Shown: positions 45,350 through 55,378 of the stretch, in pieces
How positions within the stretch are numbered: the stretch's first letter is position 1
Layout: each line of letters starts with the position of its first letter
Source of the DNA: Psychromonas aquimarina ATCC BAA-1526
Lineage (GTDB): Bacteria; Pseudomonadota; Gammaproteobacteria; Enterobacterales; Psychromonadaceae
NCBI RefSeq assembly: GCF_000428725.1
Contig: NZ_AUAM01000009.1
Location: forward strand, 122,569-186,568
DNA: 64,000 nucleotides
Direction of reading: 5' to 3'
Notes under the pieces: generated by a model
The model's database searches: none
The model's input: the letters and a program-made list of their open reading frames with translations, nothing else
What the model was told of the DNA's origin: nothing
Position numbers and translations under genes: made by a program

Positions 45350-47962
45350 TCAGCCTTCAGGACTTAATTCTGCAATTAAGTGAGCTTTTAAGTTCTCTTC
45401 CTGCTGCTCGGTTAGTGCATTTCCCTCTTCGGTTGACACAATAAACAGATCCTCTGCTCGTTCACCAATGGTGGTTATTTTAGCGGTATCTAACACCAGG
45501 CCACTGCTGCGGAATACCTCGCCGATATTGGCCAGAATGCCCGGCGCATCAAAGGCGACCACTTCAATCTGCGTGCGTTTACGGCGGGTTGGTAAAAAAG
45601 TCACTTCAGGTTCAAATTTAAACTGACGTTTAACCCTGGGCAGACGGGTCTGCTGCATATTAACTTTCTCCGGCGCCAGCAGGGCCATTTCCACCGCTTT
45701 TTTTAAACGCTGAATTTTATCCGGATCAATATGTTCACCGTCCTGCTCCAAAACAGTAAAGGTACTGAGTGAAAAGTAATCACGGCTGGAGAGGATTTTG
45801 GCATCGTGCACACTGAGTTTTTTATTGTCGATCTCCGTGACCACGGAAGAAAACAGTGCCGGCATATCTTTATGGTAGACAAAAACTTCCGTTGCACCGC
45901 GTTCATTCTGATCACTGATTAAAATCATCGGGCGGCTGTGGTCGTCATGTTTCAGCAGGTTAACTGTGTGCCAGACGATCTGTGCCGAGTGGTAACGGAA
46001 AAAATAGTTGAGTTTAAAGCGTTTCCATAAAGGTTTTACCTGCTCTTCAGTAATACCGGCTTCCAGTAACAGACCAAGTGTTTTACGCTGCCGATCGCGA
46101 ATACGATCTCGGATATCGGGAGGATTTTCCAGTCCGCGCCGGAGCATTTTTAAGGTGCTGTAATACAAGTCGCGTAACAGTGCGCCTTTCCAGCTGTTCC
46201 AGGTCTCTTCATTGGTTGCACAGATATCGGCAACGGTTAAACAGTATAATAAATTCAGGTGTTTTTCATCACGCACCAGTTTTGCAAATTCAATGATCAC
46301 GCGCGGATCGCTGATATCTCTGCGCTGCGCTGTGACCGACATGGTCAGGTGATGTTTAACTAACCAGGAAACAATTTTACTTTCATAGCGGCTTAAACCG
46401 TGTAACTGACAAAAAGCCTGTGCATCAACTGCGCCTAGGAGGGAATGGTCTCCTTTCTGGCCTTTAGCGATATCATGAAAAATAGCGGCTAAAAACAGCA
46501 GTTCCGGCTGTTCTAAATAGCTGTAAATTTCGTTGGCCAGCGGATGATATTCTTTAGTTTTAGGGTAGTTGTAAATATGTTGAACTAGTTTATGGCTGTG
46601 TTCATCAACCGTGTAGGCGTGAAACAGATCAAACTGCATCTGTCCGACAATTCGGCTCCACTGCGGAATATAAGCCGCTAACACCCCGTATTCATACATT
46701 AAAGTGAAAGCCAGGCCCATGCCTCTAGGGTGCTTGATGATATGCAGAAAAATTTTCCGACACTCAGGAATATTCTGCAGCCAGTGGGTCAGGCAGCGCC
46801 TTGCTTCGCGCAGTTCACGTAATGTTGGAGAGTAAATACCCTTGATGCGCGGATCTTTAGCGATGTGCAGAAACAGCTGTAAAATCGATTCCGGCTGATC
46901 ACTGAACAGGCTGCCGGTTTTTAATTCAATCATATTATCACGCAGCTGAAAGTGCTCATCGATATATTCAATGTGCTGTGCGATGTTGCCTAAAATAGCT
47001 TCATCAAAATACTGCAGGAGCATCTCATTAAGCTCTTTGACCCGGTGAATGGTTTGATAAAAGGCTTTCATCATCTGCTCAACAGCCTGATTCCCCTGGC
47101 CGCTGTAACCTAATAATGCCGCCACTTCATTCTGGTAATCAAATAAAAGGCGGTTATCAGGCCGGCTGGTTACTGTATGCAGGGCAAAACGGATTGTCCA
47201 CAGCGAAGTCTGACAGTCAACCAGCTCCCGGTACTCTCCCTGAGTAATGTAATTGTAGGTGGTTAAATCTAATAAACTGTGTGCGCCGAAATGACGTTTT
47301 GACACCCAGGCGATAGTCTGAATATCACGCATGCCGCCGCAGCCGTTTTTAAGATCCGGTTCAAGACTGTAACCATCACCACGGCAGTTTGTATGACGCT
47401 GCTTCTGTTCCTCTTTTTTGACCGTAAAAAACTCGTCTGCCGGCCAGAAATCCTTTCCTTCAACCAGCTGCAGCAGTTTTTCATAGGTATTGCGGTTACC
47501 TATGATATATCGGGCTTCAATCATGCTGGTGGCAACTGTGATATCGGCTTTACCCTGTTGATAGCAGTCATGCAGGGTGCGTACGCTGTTACCGATATCA
47601 AGTTTAAGATCCCAGAGCAGGGTGATAAATGCACTTATTTTTTCTTCTGACTCTTTACTGAAGCCGCTTTGTGAAAGAATAAGCAGATCAATATCAGATT
47701 TAGGGTGCAGTTCACCGCGCCCGTAACCGCCGACAGCAATAAGGCTGAGATCGTAATTTTCATTTAAGCCGATGGAATCCCACAAACGTGCCAGCAGTTC
47801 ATCAATATAACGTGCCCGCTGGGTAATTATCGTGGTGATTTTATGGCGGGCTTTAAAGCAGTCAACCTGCCATTCCTGAAACTGTTTAAGATGATTTTTC
47901 AGATAACTGATAGTGAGGTTATCTTTATGAATATTTACTGGGGAGAGCTTTTCGAAATTCAT
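45350..47962 (-). CDS. glnD: Bifunctional uridylyltransferase/uridylyl-removing enzyme GlnD
   Basis: GlnD senses glutamine and modifies PII, controlling nitrogen metabolism. The nucleotidyltransferase motif GGYGRGELHPKSDID holds the metal Asp90 and Asp92. An HD domain with FHDIAKGQKGDHS removes UMP. Two ACT domains at the C-terminus bind glutamine (IEVVAFDAPGILANIGEVF). At 870 residues it is intact. Its last codons resemble the relic at 39665-39711, so the cassette sits against its 3' end. Map lies upstream on the same strand, the usual order. Confidence 0.97.
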   Translation of the reverse strand: MNFEKLSPVNIHKDNLTISYLKNHLKQFQEWQVDCFKARHKITTIITQRARYIDELLARLWDSIGLNENYDLSLIAVGGYGRGELHPKSDIDLLILSQSGFSKESEEKISAFITLLWDLKLDIGNSVRTLHDCYQQGKADITVATSMIEARYIIGNRNTYEKLLQLVEGKDFWPADEFFTVKKEEQKQRHTNCRGDGYSLEPDLKNGCGGMRDIQTIAWVSKRHFGAHSLLDLTTYNYITQGEYRELVDCQTSLWTIRFALHTVTSRPDNRLLFDYQNEVAALLGYSGQGNQAVEQMMKAFYQTIHRVKELNEMLLQYFDEAILGNIAQHIEYIDEHFQLRDNMIELKTGSLFSDQPESILQLFLHIAKDPRIKGIYSPTLRELREARRCLTHWLQNIPECRKIFLHIIKHPRGMGLAFTLMYEYGVLAAYIPQWSRIVGQMQFDLFHAYTVDEHSHKLVQHIYNYPKTKEYHPLANEIYSYLEQPELLFLAAIFHDIAKGQKGDHSLLGAVDAQAFCQLHGLSRYESKIVSWLVKHHLTMSVTAQRRDISDPRVIIEFAKLVRDEKHLNLLYCLTVADICATNEETWNSWKGALLRDLYYSTLKMLRRGLENPPDIRDRIRDRQRKTLGLLLEAGITEEQVKPLWKRFKLNYFFRYHSAQIVWHTVNLLKHDDHSRPMILISDQNERGATEVFVYHKDMPALFSSVVTEIDNKKLSVHDAKILSSRDYFSLSTFTVLEQDGEHIDPDKIQRLKKAVEMALLAPEKVNMQQTRLPRVKRQFKFEPEVTFLPTRRKRTQIEVVAFDAPGILANIGEVFRSSGLVLDTAKITTIGERAEDLFIVSTEEGNALTEQQEENLKAHLIAELSPEG

Positions 47963-47985
47963 TTAAACCTCGTACAGGTATGATG

Positions 47986-48011
47986 ACGCCTCTATTTTTT
48001 AATAGAGGCGT
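47986..48011 (-). other. Stem-loop between map and glnD
   Basis: ACGCCTCTATT (47986-47996) pairs with AATAGAGGCGT (48001-48011) over 11 perfect base pairs around a four-base loop. It lies in the 56-base gap in the map-glnD transcript, with no T-run after it in that direction, so it may be a leaky attenuator or an mRNA processing or stability element. Confidence 0.6.
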
Positions 48012-48018
48012 AGAGAGA

Positions 48019-48807
48019 TTAATCGTGACTGATAAAGCGTTCTATTGTTTCTTCCGGGCGCAGGGTTAAAATCTCAACGCCGTTTTCGGTAACCAGTAAT
48101 GTATGTTCCCACTGTGCAGACAGCTTTTTGTCTTTAGTAACTACTGTCCACTCATCTTTGAGTACTTTACAGTTTTTCTTGCCGGCATTGATCATAGGTT
48201 CAATAGTAAAACACTGGCCGGCTTTTAAAGTTTCACCGGTTCCGGCTTTACCGTAATGTAAAACCTGCGGTTCTTCATGGAATTGTGCGCCGATGCCGTG
48301 ACCGCAGTATTCGCGGACTACTGAATAGCTGCTTTTCTCTGCATGTTTCTGAATTGCCGCGCCGATATCACCTAAACGGGCCCCCGGTTTTACTAAGTTG
48401 ATGCCTATATATAAACATTCCTGTGCAACACGAGATAAACGCTCAGCTAAAATAGAAGGTTTGCCGACCATAAACATTTTTGATGTGTCACCGTGGTAGC
48501 CGTCTTTAATTACCGTAATATCAACATTAATAATATCGCCGTCTTTGAGTGGTTTATCATTAGGAATACCGTGACAGACAACGTAGTTTAATGAAGTACA
48601 GATTGATTTTGGAAAACCGTGATAATTCAGCGGCGCCGGTACTGCCTGTTGTTCATTAACAATCATCTCATGGCAGAGGCGGTTCAGCTCATTGGTCGTT
48701 GTACCTTTCTGGATAAAAGGTTCGATCATCGTCAGTACATCCGCGGCTAACTGGCCTGCGATACGCATTTTTTCGATTTCTTCTGCCGTTTTTATGATTG
48801 CTGCCAT
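48019..48807 (-). CDS. map: Methionine aminopeptidase
   Basis: Map removes the first methionine from new proteins. The metal ligands Asp96, Asp107, His170, Glu203 and Glu234 are all present (NVDITVIKDGYHGDTSK, CGHGIG, TIEPMIN, WEHTLLV), with the catalytic His79. Length 262 is normal for type I. It is divergent from rpsB, the conserved arrangement. Confidence 0.97.
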   Translation of the reverse strand: MAAIIKTAEEIEKMRIAGQLAADVLTMIEPFIQKGTTTNELNRLCHEMIVNEQQAVPAPLNYHGFPKSICTSLNYVVCHGIPNDKPLKDGDIINVDITVIKDGYHGDTSKMFMVGKPSILAERLSRVAQECLYIGINLVKPGARLGDIGAAIQKHAEKSSYSVVREYCGHGIGAQFHEEPQVLHYGKAGTGETLKAGQCFTIEPMINAGKKNCKVLKDEWTVVTKDKKLSAQWEHTLLVTENGVEILTLRPEETIERFISHD

Positions 48808-49069
48808 CTGTTTTATCTCTATTTTGTTACATGAATAATTAAGCGCTAACTATAAAGAAATAATGGTAACGAAGCTAGTTAAGTTTACTGCCTTTAAGCC
48901 CTGTTTATGCTGTGGAATAGCCTGTACAGGGGGATATTAAGAGAGATAGAAATCGTATAACTTTAACACAGGAATTATTGAGTTGAACCACAGAGTGTGA
49001 TATAAAGCGCATCGAGTTTGTAACTGCAGTTAGTTGTCACAAAACTCACTTAACTGATACGTTCTTTTT
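48808..49069. other. Gap between map and the rpsB promoter
   Basis: The first part of the 422-base gap between map and rpsB has no gene. It must hold the map promoter on the minus strand, but I see no strong boxes. Confidence 0.4.
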
Positions 49070-49098
49070 TTGACACTGTTCACCTGCTGAACAATGAC
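49070..49098 (+). promoter_or_regulatory. Probable rpsB promoter
   Basis: A perfect -35 box TTGACA at 49070-49075 is followed 17 bases later by AATGAC (49093-49098), a poor -10. The -35 and its place before the S2 leader suggest the main rpsB-tsf promoter. Confidence 0.4.
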
Positions 49099-49104
49099 AT
49101 TTAG

Positions 49105-49229
49105 AGGCGTACTTAAAATAACACACACGCATCGACACGTAACTCGGGGTGCCTTTTATTCAAGTTGTTTGAGTACTGGGTCGAGTGTATGGGATGTGTG
49201 GAGGCCTAACCCCCTAAGAGGAAATTCTA
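49105..49229 (+). promoter_or_regulatory. rpsB leader, likely S2 autoregulation site
   Basis: In E. coli and relatives S2 represses its own operon through a conserved leader. This stretch can fold: CGAC (49133-49136) with GTCG (49180-49183), ACTC (49142-49145) with GAGT (49171-49174), and GGGGT (49146-49150) with ACCCC (49209-49213) just before the ribosome site AAGAGGAAA. The last pairing would mask the site region. The exact boundaries are my estimate. Confidence 0.5.
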
Positions 49230-49967
49230 ATGGCAAATGTATCAATGCGCGATATGCTGCAAGCTGGCGTTCACTTCGGTCACCAAACTCGTTACTGGAA
49301 CCCAAAAATGAAACCTTTCATTTTCGGTGCTCGTAATAAAGTTCATATCATTAACCTTGAGCAGACTGTTCCAATGTTCAACAAAGCACTTAACTTTTTA
49401 GAAGCAAAAGCAGCTAAAAAAGGTAAAGTATTATTTGTTGGTACTAAACGTGCAGCTTCTGAAGCAGTTAAAGAAGCAGCTGAAAGCTGTGATCAGTTCT
49501 ACGTTGATCACCGCTGGTTAGGTGGTATGTTGACTAACTGGAAAACAGTTCGTCAATCGATCAAACGTTTGAAAGACCTTGAAGTTCAAAGCCAAGACGG
49601 TACTTTTGACAAGTTAACTAAAAAAGAAGCGCTTATGCGTTCTCGTGAGTTAATCAAACTTGAAAAAACGCTTGGTGGTATCAAAAACATGGGCGGTATC
49701 CCTGATGTAATCTTCGTAATCGATGCAGATCACGAGCACATTGCAATTAAAGAAGCGAATAACCTGGGTATTCCAGTTATCGCTGTTGTTGATACTAACT
49801 CATGCCCAGACAACATCGATTTCGTTGTTCCTGGTAATGATGATGCTATCCGTGCAATCAAATTGTACTTAGATGCAGCTTCTCTGACTGTTAAAGAAGG
49901 TCGTGAGCAGGATGTTATCGTACAAGCTGAGCAAGACGGTTTTGTTGAAGAAGTTGCTGAAAAATAA
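49230..49967 (+). CDS. rpsB: 30S ribosomal protein S2
   Basis: S2 joins the small subunit and is needed for binding S1. The 245 residues include the family motif [22 protein letters not shown] and [20 protein letters not shown]. Codon use is strongly biased as for other ribosomal genes. A terminator-like hairpin and tsf follow, the standard order. Confidence 0.98.
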   Translation: MANVSMRDMLQAGVHFGHQTRYWNPKMKPFIFGARNKVHIINLEQTVPMFNKALNFLEAKAAKKGKVLFVGTKRAASEAVKEAAESCDQFYVDHRWLGGMLTNWKTVRQSIKRLKDLEVQSQDGTFDKLTKKEALMRSRELIKLEKTLGGIKNMGGIPDVIFVIDADHEHIAIKEANNLGIPVIAVVDTNSCPDNIDFVVPGNDDAIRAIKLYLDAASLTVKEGREQDVIVQAEQDGFVEEVAEK

Positions 49968-50016
49968 GCTCTTCTAAGCTAAAAAGCTCTTATTAATCGG
50001 TCTCTGACTGATTATC

Positions 50017-50040
50017 GGGGGTCTTAATGACCCCCTTTTT
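50017..50040 (+). terminator. Attenuator between rpsB and tsf
   Basis: GGGGGTC (50017-50023) pairs with GACCCCC (50029-50035) around a five-base loop, followed by five T's. A partial terminator at this place lowers tsf relative to rpsB, as known in E. coli. Confidence 0.88.
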
Positions 50041-50065
50041 AATTGAAAATAATAGGAATTCGACA

Positions 50066-50938
50066 ATGGCTATTACAGCTAAGCAAGTTAAAGAACTTCG
50101 TGACCGCACAGCTGCGGGTATGATGGATTGTAAAAAAGCATTAGTTGAAGCAGATGGCGACATCGAGCTTGCAATTGAAAATATGCGTAAATCTGGTGCT
50201 GTAAAAGCAGCTAAGAAAGCAGGCCGTGTTGCAGCTGAAGGTGTTATCCTGGCTAAAACTGCTGGTACTGTTGCTCTTATCGCAGAAGTAAACTGTGAAA
50301 CTGATTTCGTTGCAATGGATAAAAGCTTCCTTGCATTCGCAAATAAAGTTGCAGATATCGCATTAGCAAACAAAGTAGATAGCGTAGAAGCGTTAGCTGA
50401 ATTAGCATACGATGCTGATACAGTTGAAGGTGCTCGTGCTGCTCTAGTTGCTAAAATCGGCGAAAACATCTCTGTACGTCGTTTACAAATCGTTGAAGGT
50501 GACAACCTTGGCGCTTACGTACACAGTGGTAAAATTGGTGTTGTATCTGTACTTAAAGGCGGCGATGCTGACCTTTCTAAAGATATCGCAATGCACATTG
50601 CTGCAGCTGCACCAACATACGTTAATCCTGAAGACGTACCTGCTGAAGTTGTTGCTAAAGAGAAAGAAATTCAACTTGCTATTGCAATTGAAAGCGGCAA
50701 GCCTGAAGCAATCGCTGAAAAAATGGTTTCTGGTCGTATGGCTAAATTCACTGGTGAAGTGAGCCTTACTGGTCAAGCGTTCATTAAAGATCCTTCAATG
50801 AAAGTTGCTAAGCTTCTTAAAGATGCTGGTGCTGACGTTGAATCTTTCATCCGCTTAGAAGTTGGTGAAGGTATTGAAAAAGTAGAAGAAGATTTCGCTG
50901 CTGAAGTTGCTGCAACAATGGCTGCTTCTGCTAAATAA
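50066..50938 (+). CDS. tsf: Elongation factor Ts
   Basis: EF-Ts recharges EF-Tu with GTP. The family motifs [16 protein letters not shown] and [15 protein letters not shown] are present. I chose ATG 50066 (290 residues), with AGGAA before it, since the longer frame begins inside the attenuator. A terminator follows. Confidence 0.98.
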   Translation: MAITAKQVKELRDRTAAGMMDCKKALVEADGDIELAIENMRKSGAVKAAKKAGRVAAEGVILAKTAGTVALIAEVNCETDFVAMDKSFLAFANKVADIALANKVDSVEALAELAYDADTVEGARAALVAKIGENISVRRLQIVEGDNLGAYVHSGKIGVVSVLKGGDADLSKDIAMHIAAAAPTYVNPEDVPAEVVAKEKEIQLAIAIESGKPEAIAEKMVSGRMAKFTGEVSLTGQAFIKDPSMKVAKLLKDAGADVESFIRLEVGEGIEKVEEDFAAEVAATMAASAK

Positions 50939-50974
50939 TCATCTTAATAAACAATGAGTTCTGCTTGTTGTCTT

Positions 50975-51006
50975 AAAAGAACCGCGGCTGAGACTGCGGT
51001 TCTTTT
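50975..51006 (+). terminator. Intrinsic terminator after tsf
   Basis: AAAAGAACCGC (50975-50985) pairs with GCGGTTCTTTT (50996-51006) over 11 base pairs. It is symmetric, with A's before and T's after. Confidence 0.85.
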
Positions 51007-51134
51007 ATATTAAGAATATAGCGATTTTATTAACAAACTGCTTTAAATCTGTTCGATTTGAGTGTCGGATCGTTTTAAAAACAGGCAGTTTGTTAATGTA
51101 ATCGGTATTAACTCCACTTTGAGGAAAGAACATT

Positions 51135-51875
51135 ATGAGCACGAATCCTAAATCTGCATATCGTCGTATTTTATTAAAATTAAGTGGAGAAGCCCTCGTC
51201 GGTGAAGAGGGATTTGGTATTGACCCTAAAGTGCTGGATCGTATGGCGCTGGAAATCAAGTCACTAATTGAAGCGGGTGTTCAGGTTGGTTTAGTTATCG
51301 GCGGCGGTAATATCTTTCGTGGAGCAGGTCTGGCTGAAGCAGGTATGAACCGTGTTGTCGGTGATCATATGGGTATGCTGGCAACAGTAATGAACGGTCT
51401 GGCAATGCGTGATGCACTGCATCGTTCACATGTTAACTCGCGTTTAATGTCGGCAATTCCGTTAAACGGTGTTTGTGATGACTACAACTGGGCAGAAGCA
51501 ATTAAGCATCTAAAACTTGGTACTGTGGTTATTTTTTCTGCGGGTACCGGTAATCCGTTTTTTACCACCGATTCTGCAGCCTGCCTGCGCGGTATTGAAA
51601 TTGAAGCTGATGCAGTATTAAAAGGTACTAAAGTTGACGGCGTATATGATGCTGATCCGGTGAAAAATCCTGATGCAAAATTATACAGCGAGATTGATTA
51701 CCAGGTTGTATTGGAAAAAGAGCTGCAGGTTATGGATTTAGCCGCATTTACATTAGCACGTGACCACAGTTTACCGATTCGCGTATTTAACATGAATAAA
51801 CCCGGTGCTTTAAGTCGTGTTGTACTTGGCGACAATGAAGGCACAACGATTACACACTGCAGTGAAGTTAAATAA
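51135..51875 (+). CDS. pyrH: UMP kinase
   Basis: PyrH makes UDP from UMP. Family motifs [29 protein letters not shown] and [19 protein letters not shown] are present. Length 246 is normal. With pyrF at 23041 and cmk at 18345 this window holds several pyrimidine steps, though not in one operon. GAGGAAAG lies before the ATG. Confidence 0.98.
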   Translation: MSTNPKSAYRRILLKLSGEALVGEEGFGIDPKVLDRMALEIKSLIEAGVQVGLVIGGGNIFRGAGLAEAGMNRVVGDHMGMLATVMNGLAMRDALHRSHVNSRLMSAIPLNGVCDDYNWAEAIKHLKLGTVVIFSAGTGNPFFTTDSAACLRGIEIEADAVLKGTKVDGVYDADPVKNPDAKLYSEIDYQVVLEKELQVMDLAAFTLARDHSLPIRVFNMNKPGALSRVVLGDNEGTTITHCSEVK

Positions 51876-51909
51876 AAACTTAAAAACGTAAAAAATTAAG
51901 GGAATTGTT

Positions 51910-52467
51910 ATGATCAATGAAGTAAAAAATGATGCTCAGACTCGTATGGGTAAAAGCATTGAATCTTTTAAAAGCCAGCTTGCAAAAGTGCGTACTGGTC
52001 GAGCGCATCCAAGCCTGTTAGACGGTATTATGGTGCCGTATTACGGAAGTAATACTCCGCTTCGTCAAGTGGGTAATGTATCAACGGAAGACTCGCGTAC
52101 ATTAACCGTGACTGTTTTTGATGCGTCATTGATCCAGGCTGTAGAGAAAGCGATTATGGGCTCAAACCTGGGATTAAACCCTATGTCTGCCGGTACAGTT
52201 ATCCGTATTCCGCTGCCTCCGTTAACGGAAGAGCGTCGTAAAGATCTGATTAAAGTGGTTCGTGGTGAAGCGGAAAACAGCCGCGTTGCTATCCGTAATA
52301 TTCGCCGTGATGCAAATGGTGACTTGAAAACGCTAGAAAAAGATAAAGATATCAGCGAAGATGAGCAGCGTTCAGGTGAAGAGCTTGTTCAAAAAGTTAC
52401 CAATGAAAGCATCAAACAAATTGATGACATTCTTGCGGTAAAAGAAAAAGAGCTGTTAGAAGTTTAA
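51910..52467 (+). CDS. frr: Ribosome recycling factor
   Basis: RRF splits post-termination ribosomes with EF-G. The 185 residues have the motif [21 protein letters not shown] and the end helix KEKELLEV. It follows pyrH by 34 bases with AAGGGAATTG upstream, as in most bacteria. Confidence 0.98.
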   Translation: MINEVKNDAQTRMGKSIESFKSQLAKVRTGRAHPSLLDGIMVPYYGSNTPLRQVGNVSTEDSRTLTVTVFDASLIQAVEKAIMGSNLGLNPMSAGTVIRIPLPPLTEERRKDLIKVVRGEAENSRVAIRNIRRDANGDLKTLEKDKDISEDEQRSGEELVQKVTNESIKQIDDILAVKEKELLEV

Positions 52468-52479
52468 TAGTATAAAAAT

Positions 52480-52505
52480 CAGCGCACCTGATTACTGGTG
52501 CGCTG
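52480..52505 (+). terminator. Hairpin after frr
   Basis: CAGCGCACC (52480-52488) pairs with GGTGCGCTG (52497-52505) around an eight-base loop. Only CTTTCT follows, so it is a moderate terminator. Confidence 0.65.
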
Positions 52506-52537
52506 CTTTCTGTTAGTCATATTTCTCAGGGTCGATT

Positions 52538-53284
52538 GTGATAACGTTAAATGAAAGTTTAAAATTACCCAGGCATGTCGCTATCATTATGGATGGTAAC
52601 GGGCGCTGGGCTGAAAGCAAAGGAAAGCACCGTGTCTTTGGACATAAGCATGGCGTTAGAGCTTTACGTAAAGCGATTACTTTTGCCAGCGACAGCAATA
52701 TTCAAGCATTAACCATCTTCGCTTTCAGCAGTGAAAACTGGCAGCGTCCGGCAAAAGAAGTCAGTATGCTGATGGAACTGTTTTTTACCGTATTAAAAAG
52801 TGAAATAAAGAAATTAAATAAAAACAATATTAAATTAAAAATTATTGGTGAATTAAGCGGTTTTAGTGAGCGCCTGCAGAAAAAAGTTTTAGAAGCGGAA
52901 AAAGCTACGGAAAGCAATACCGGGCTGGTACTTAATGTTGCCGCAAATTACGGCGGACGCTGGGATATAACTCAAGCAGCCAGGAAATTAGCTAAATTAG
53001 CCGCAAGTGGTGAATTAGACGCAGATGATATTGATGAAAAAGTGTTAGCCAAAGCTGTCTCGTTAGATGCACTGCCGGCTGTGGACCTGATGATCCGGAC
53101 CGGTGGTGATCAGCGTATCAGTAATTTCTTATTATGGCAGCTGGCCTACGCGGAACTGTATTTTACCGACATATTGTGGCCGGATTTTGATGCATCAGCT
53201 TTTCAGAGCGCACTAGATGTGTTTTCCGGAAAAGAGCGTCGTTTTGGCAAAACCAGCGAACAAGTCAGCTCAAAGTCATCTTAG
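52538..53284 (+). CDS. uppS: Undecaprenyl diphosphate synthase
   Basis: UppS makes the lipid carrier for peptidoglycan and O-antigen. The signature [14 protein letters not shown] holds the catalytic Asp19, and [19 protein letters not shown] closes the active site. Length 248 is normal. The start is GTG at 52538 with CAGGG before it. Confidence 0.97.
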   Translation: MITLNESLKLPRHVAIIMDGNGRWAESKGKHRVFGHKHGVRALRKAITFASDSNIQALTIFAFSSENWQRPAKEVSMLMELFFTVLKSEIKKLNKNNIKLKIIGELSGFSERLQKKVLEAEKATESNTGLVLNVAANYGGRWDITQAARKLAKLAASGELDADDIDEKVLAKAVSLDALPAVDLMIRTGGDQRISNFLLWQLAYAELYFTDILWPDFDASAFQSALDVFSGKERRFGKTSEQVSSKSS

Positions 53285-53323
53285 CCGCATGAATACCGTA
53301 ACCGAATTTAACAGGATGTCTCT

Positions 53324-54175
53324 GTGAAACAACGAATAATAACCGCTTTGATTTTAGCTCCTCTGGTAATTGCGGGCATTTTTTTCTTACCGCTTAAATT
53401 TTTCATGCTCTTTTGTGCTGCTATTTATTTATTAGCCAGCAAGGAATGGGGAGCATTTGTTGACAGCAAACCTTCCAGCCTGATTCTTTATCTATTCGGC
53501 TTAGTGCTTGGGGTTACATTAGTATTTATGCCCATAGAGCAGGTCTGGATAAAAGGTATCGCTAATTCCGTGTTAATTAACGGCTTGATTGTTACTGCTG
53601 TGTGGTGGTGCCTGGCACTGTTAATGGTGATCAGCTACCCGAAAACATCATCAGCCTGGACTAACAATAAATTAGTAAAAAGTCTGTTTGGTTTATTGAC
53701 TCTAGTACCGTTTTTCTGGGGAATGGTGTTATTACGCTCGGTCAATATGCACCATGATTTTTATTACGGTGCAGAACTGTTAATGTTTGTCTTTCTGATG
53801 GTCTGGGCCGCAGATACCGGCGCCTATTTCTGCGGCAAGAAACTTGGTAAACACAAGTTAGCACCAAGTGTCAGTCCGGGAAAAACTGTTGAAGGTTTTT
53901 TGGGCGGATTAGTGAGCTCAATGCTGGTAGCACTGCTAGGTTCAATTTATTTTGCCATTCCAGCAGATAAAATGGCTTTCTTCTTTATTGGTGCATTGTT
54001 AACCAATGTGGTGTCGGCGCTAGGTGACTTGAATGAAAGCATTTTCAAGCGTGAAGCTGGTTTAAAAGACAGCGGTAATCTTCTACCCGGGCATGGCGGC
54101 ATATTAGACCGAATTGACAGTCTAACGGCTGCTGTACCTGTTTTCGCTCTTATCTATCTTATTTGGCTTGTTTAA
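53324..54175 (+). CDS. cdsA: CDP-diacylglycerol synthase
   Basis: CdsA activates phosphatidic acid for phospholipid synthesis. The signature S-x3-KR-x4-KD-G-x3-PGHGG-x2-DR-D lies at about residues 239-266 (SIFKREAGLKDSG then PGHGGILDRID). About eight membrane helices are visible. The start is GTG at 53324, 39 bases after uppS. Confidence 0.97.
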   Translation: MKQRIITALILAPLVIAGIFFLPLKFFMLFCAAIYLLASKEWGAFVDSKPSSLILYLFGLVLGVTLVFMPIEQVWIKGIANSVLINGLIVTAVWWCLALLMVISYPKTSSAWTNNKLVKSLFGLLTLVPFFWGMVLLRSVNMHHDFYYGAELLMFVFLMVWAADTGAYFCGKKLGKHKLAPSVSPGKTVEGFLGGLVSSMLVALLGSIYFAIPADKMAFFFIGALLTNVVSALGDLNESIFKREAGLKDSGNLLPGHGGILDRIDSLTAAVPVFALIYLIWLV

Positions 54176-54178
54176 TAA

Positions 54179-55378
54179 ATGAAAAAGTTAGCTGTTTTAG
54201 GCGCAACAGGTTCAATAGGAGCAAGCACGCTTAGTGTGTGCAGAGCAAATCCGGATTTATATCAGATCACTTTGTTAGCTGCAGCTTCTAGTGTTGATAA
54301 AATGTTTGCCCTGTGCCGGGAGTTTTCTCCTTTATATGTATCGATGAGCGATGCAGCCGCTGGTTCTGCTTTGTCTGCTCTGCTGCAGCAGGCTAATCTG
54401 CCATGCACTGTTGTTGATAATGAAGAGTTGTTACTGCAGCTGCTGGCAAGCAGTGAAGTTGACTCGGTTATGGCGGCTATTGTCGGCGGCGCCGGATTAA
54501 AAACAACGCTGGCGGCGGTTAATGCCGGTAAAGAGATCTTCCTGGCAAACAAAGAATCACTGGTCATGTCCGGTGCCTTGTTAATGGATGCGGCTGCTGA
54601 ATCGGGCAGTAAGCTCTGGCCGGTTGACAGTGAACATAACGCCATTTATCAGGCTCTGTCGGCAAACCTGCAGAACAGCATTGGTGCATGTGATCTGGAG
54701 GGCGAAGGAGTTGCTAAAATACTGCTTACCGGCTCCGGCGGTCCTTTTTTAAATAGAGCACTTGACTCATTTGCTGAGATTACGCCTGCACAGGCCGTTA
54801 AACACCCCAACTGGTCAATGGGACAGAAGATATCCATTGATTCCGCCACTATGATGAATAAGGGCCTTGAATATATTGAAGCGCGCTGGTTATTTAACGC
54901 TTCTCAAGAACAGCTGCAGGTGATTATACATCCGCAGTCTGTAATCCACTCTATGGTGCAGTATAAAGACGGCAGTGTGATCGCGCAGATGGGCAATCCG
55001 GATATGCGTATTCCGATTGCGCACGTGATGGGCGGGGCGCAGCGGATCGAAAGCGGTGCTGGTTTTTTAGATTTTTTCTCCAGCCCGGATTTTAGTTTCT
55101 GTGAGCCCGATTATCAGCGCTATCCCTGTTTAAAATTAGCGATTGATGCCTGTTATGCGGGGCAGCATGCGACCACTACATTAAATGCGGCTAATGAAAT
55201 AGCTGTTGAAGCTTTTTTAAATAACAAAATTAAATTTACCCAGATAGCACAGCTTGTCGAACGCGTTTTAAATAAAAGCGGCGCAGTTCAGATTGACTCA
55301 ATTGCTCACCTGTTAGAAATTGATAAACAGGCAAGGCAGTGTGCTTTGCAGATAATTAATCGAGAAAGTTTATGCTGA
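54179..55378 (+). CDS. dxr: 1-deoxy-D-xylulose 5-phosphate reductoisomerase
   Basis: Dxr (IspC) makes MEP, the committed step of isoprenoid synthesis, feeding UppS. The NADPH motif GATGSIG is at 8-14, with LANKESLVMSG and PVDSEHNAIYQAL for the metal and substrate. Length 399 is normal. The rseP start overlaps its end by seven bases. Confidence 0.97.
   Translation: MKKLAVLGATGSIGASTLSVCRANPDLYQITLLAAASSVDKMFALCREFSPLYVSMSDAAAGSALSALLQQANLPCTVVDNEELLLQLLASSEVDSVMAAIVGGAGLKTTLAAVNAGKEIFLANKESLVMSGALLMDAAAESGSKLWPVDSEHNAIYQALSANLQNSIGACDLEGEGVAKILLTGSGGPFLNRALDSFAEITPAQAVKHPNWSMGQKISIDSATMMNKGLEYIEARWLFNASQEQLQVIIHPQSVIHSMVQYKDGSVIAQMGNPDMRIPIAHVMGGAQRIESGAGFLDFFSSPDFSFCEPDYQRYPCLKLAIDACYAGQHATTTLNAANEIAVEAFLNNKIKFTQIAQLVERVLNKSGAVQIDSIAHLLEIDKQARQCALQIINRESLC

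Noticed and set aside
39684..45396. The 28-base exact match at both cassette ends as a simple target-site duplication
   Set aside because: The flanking codons differ silently and the match is coding sequence of the glnD end, which fits recombination between alleles better; no integrase or transposase is present.
49094..49336. Open frame across the rpsB leader
   Set aside because: It overlaps rpsB in another frame and has no recognisable product.
50027..50065. Longer tsf start
   Set aside because: It begins inside the attenuator hairpin; the family start [14 protein letters not shown] is at 50066.
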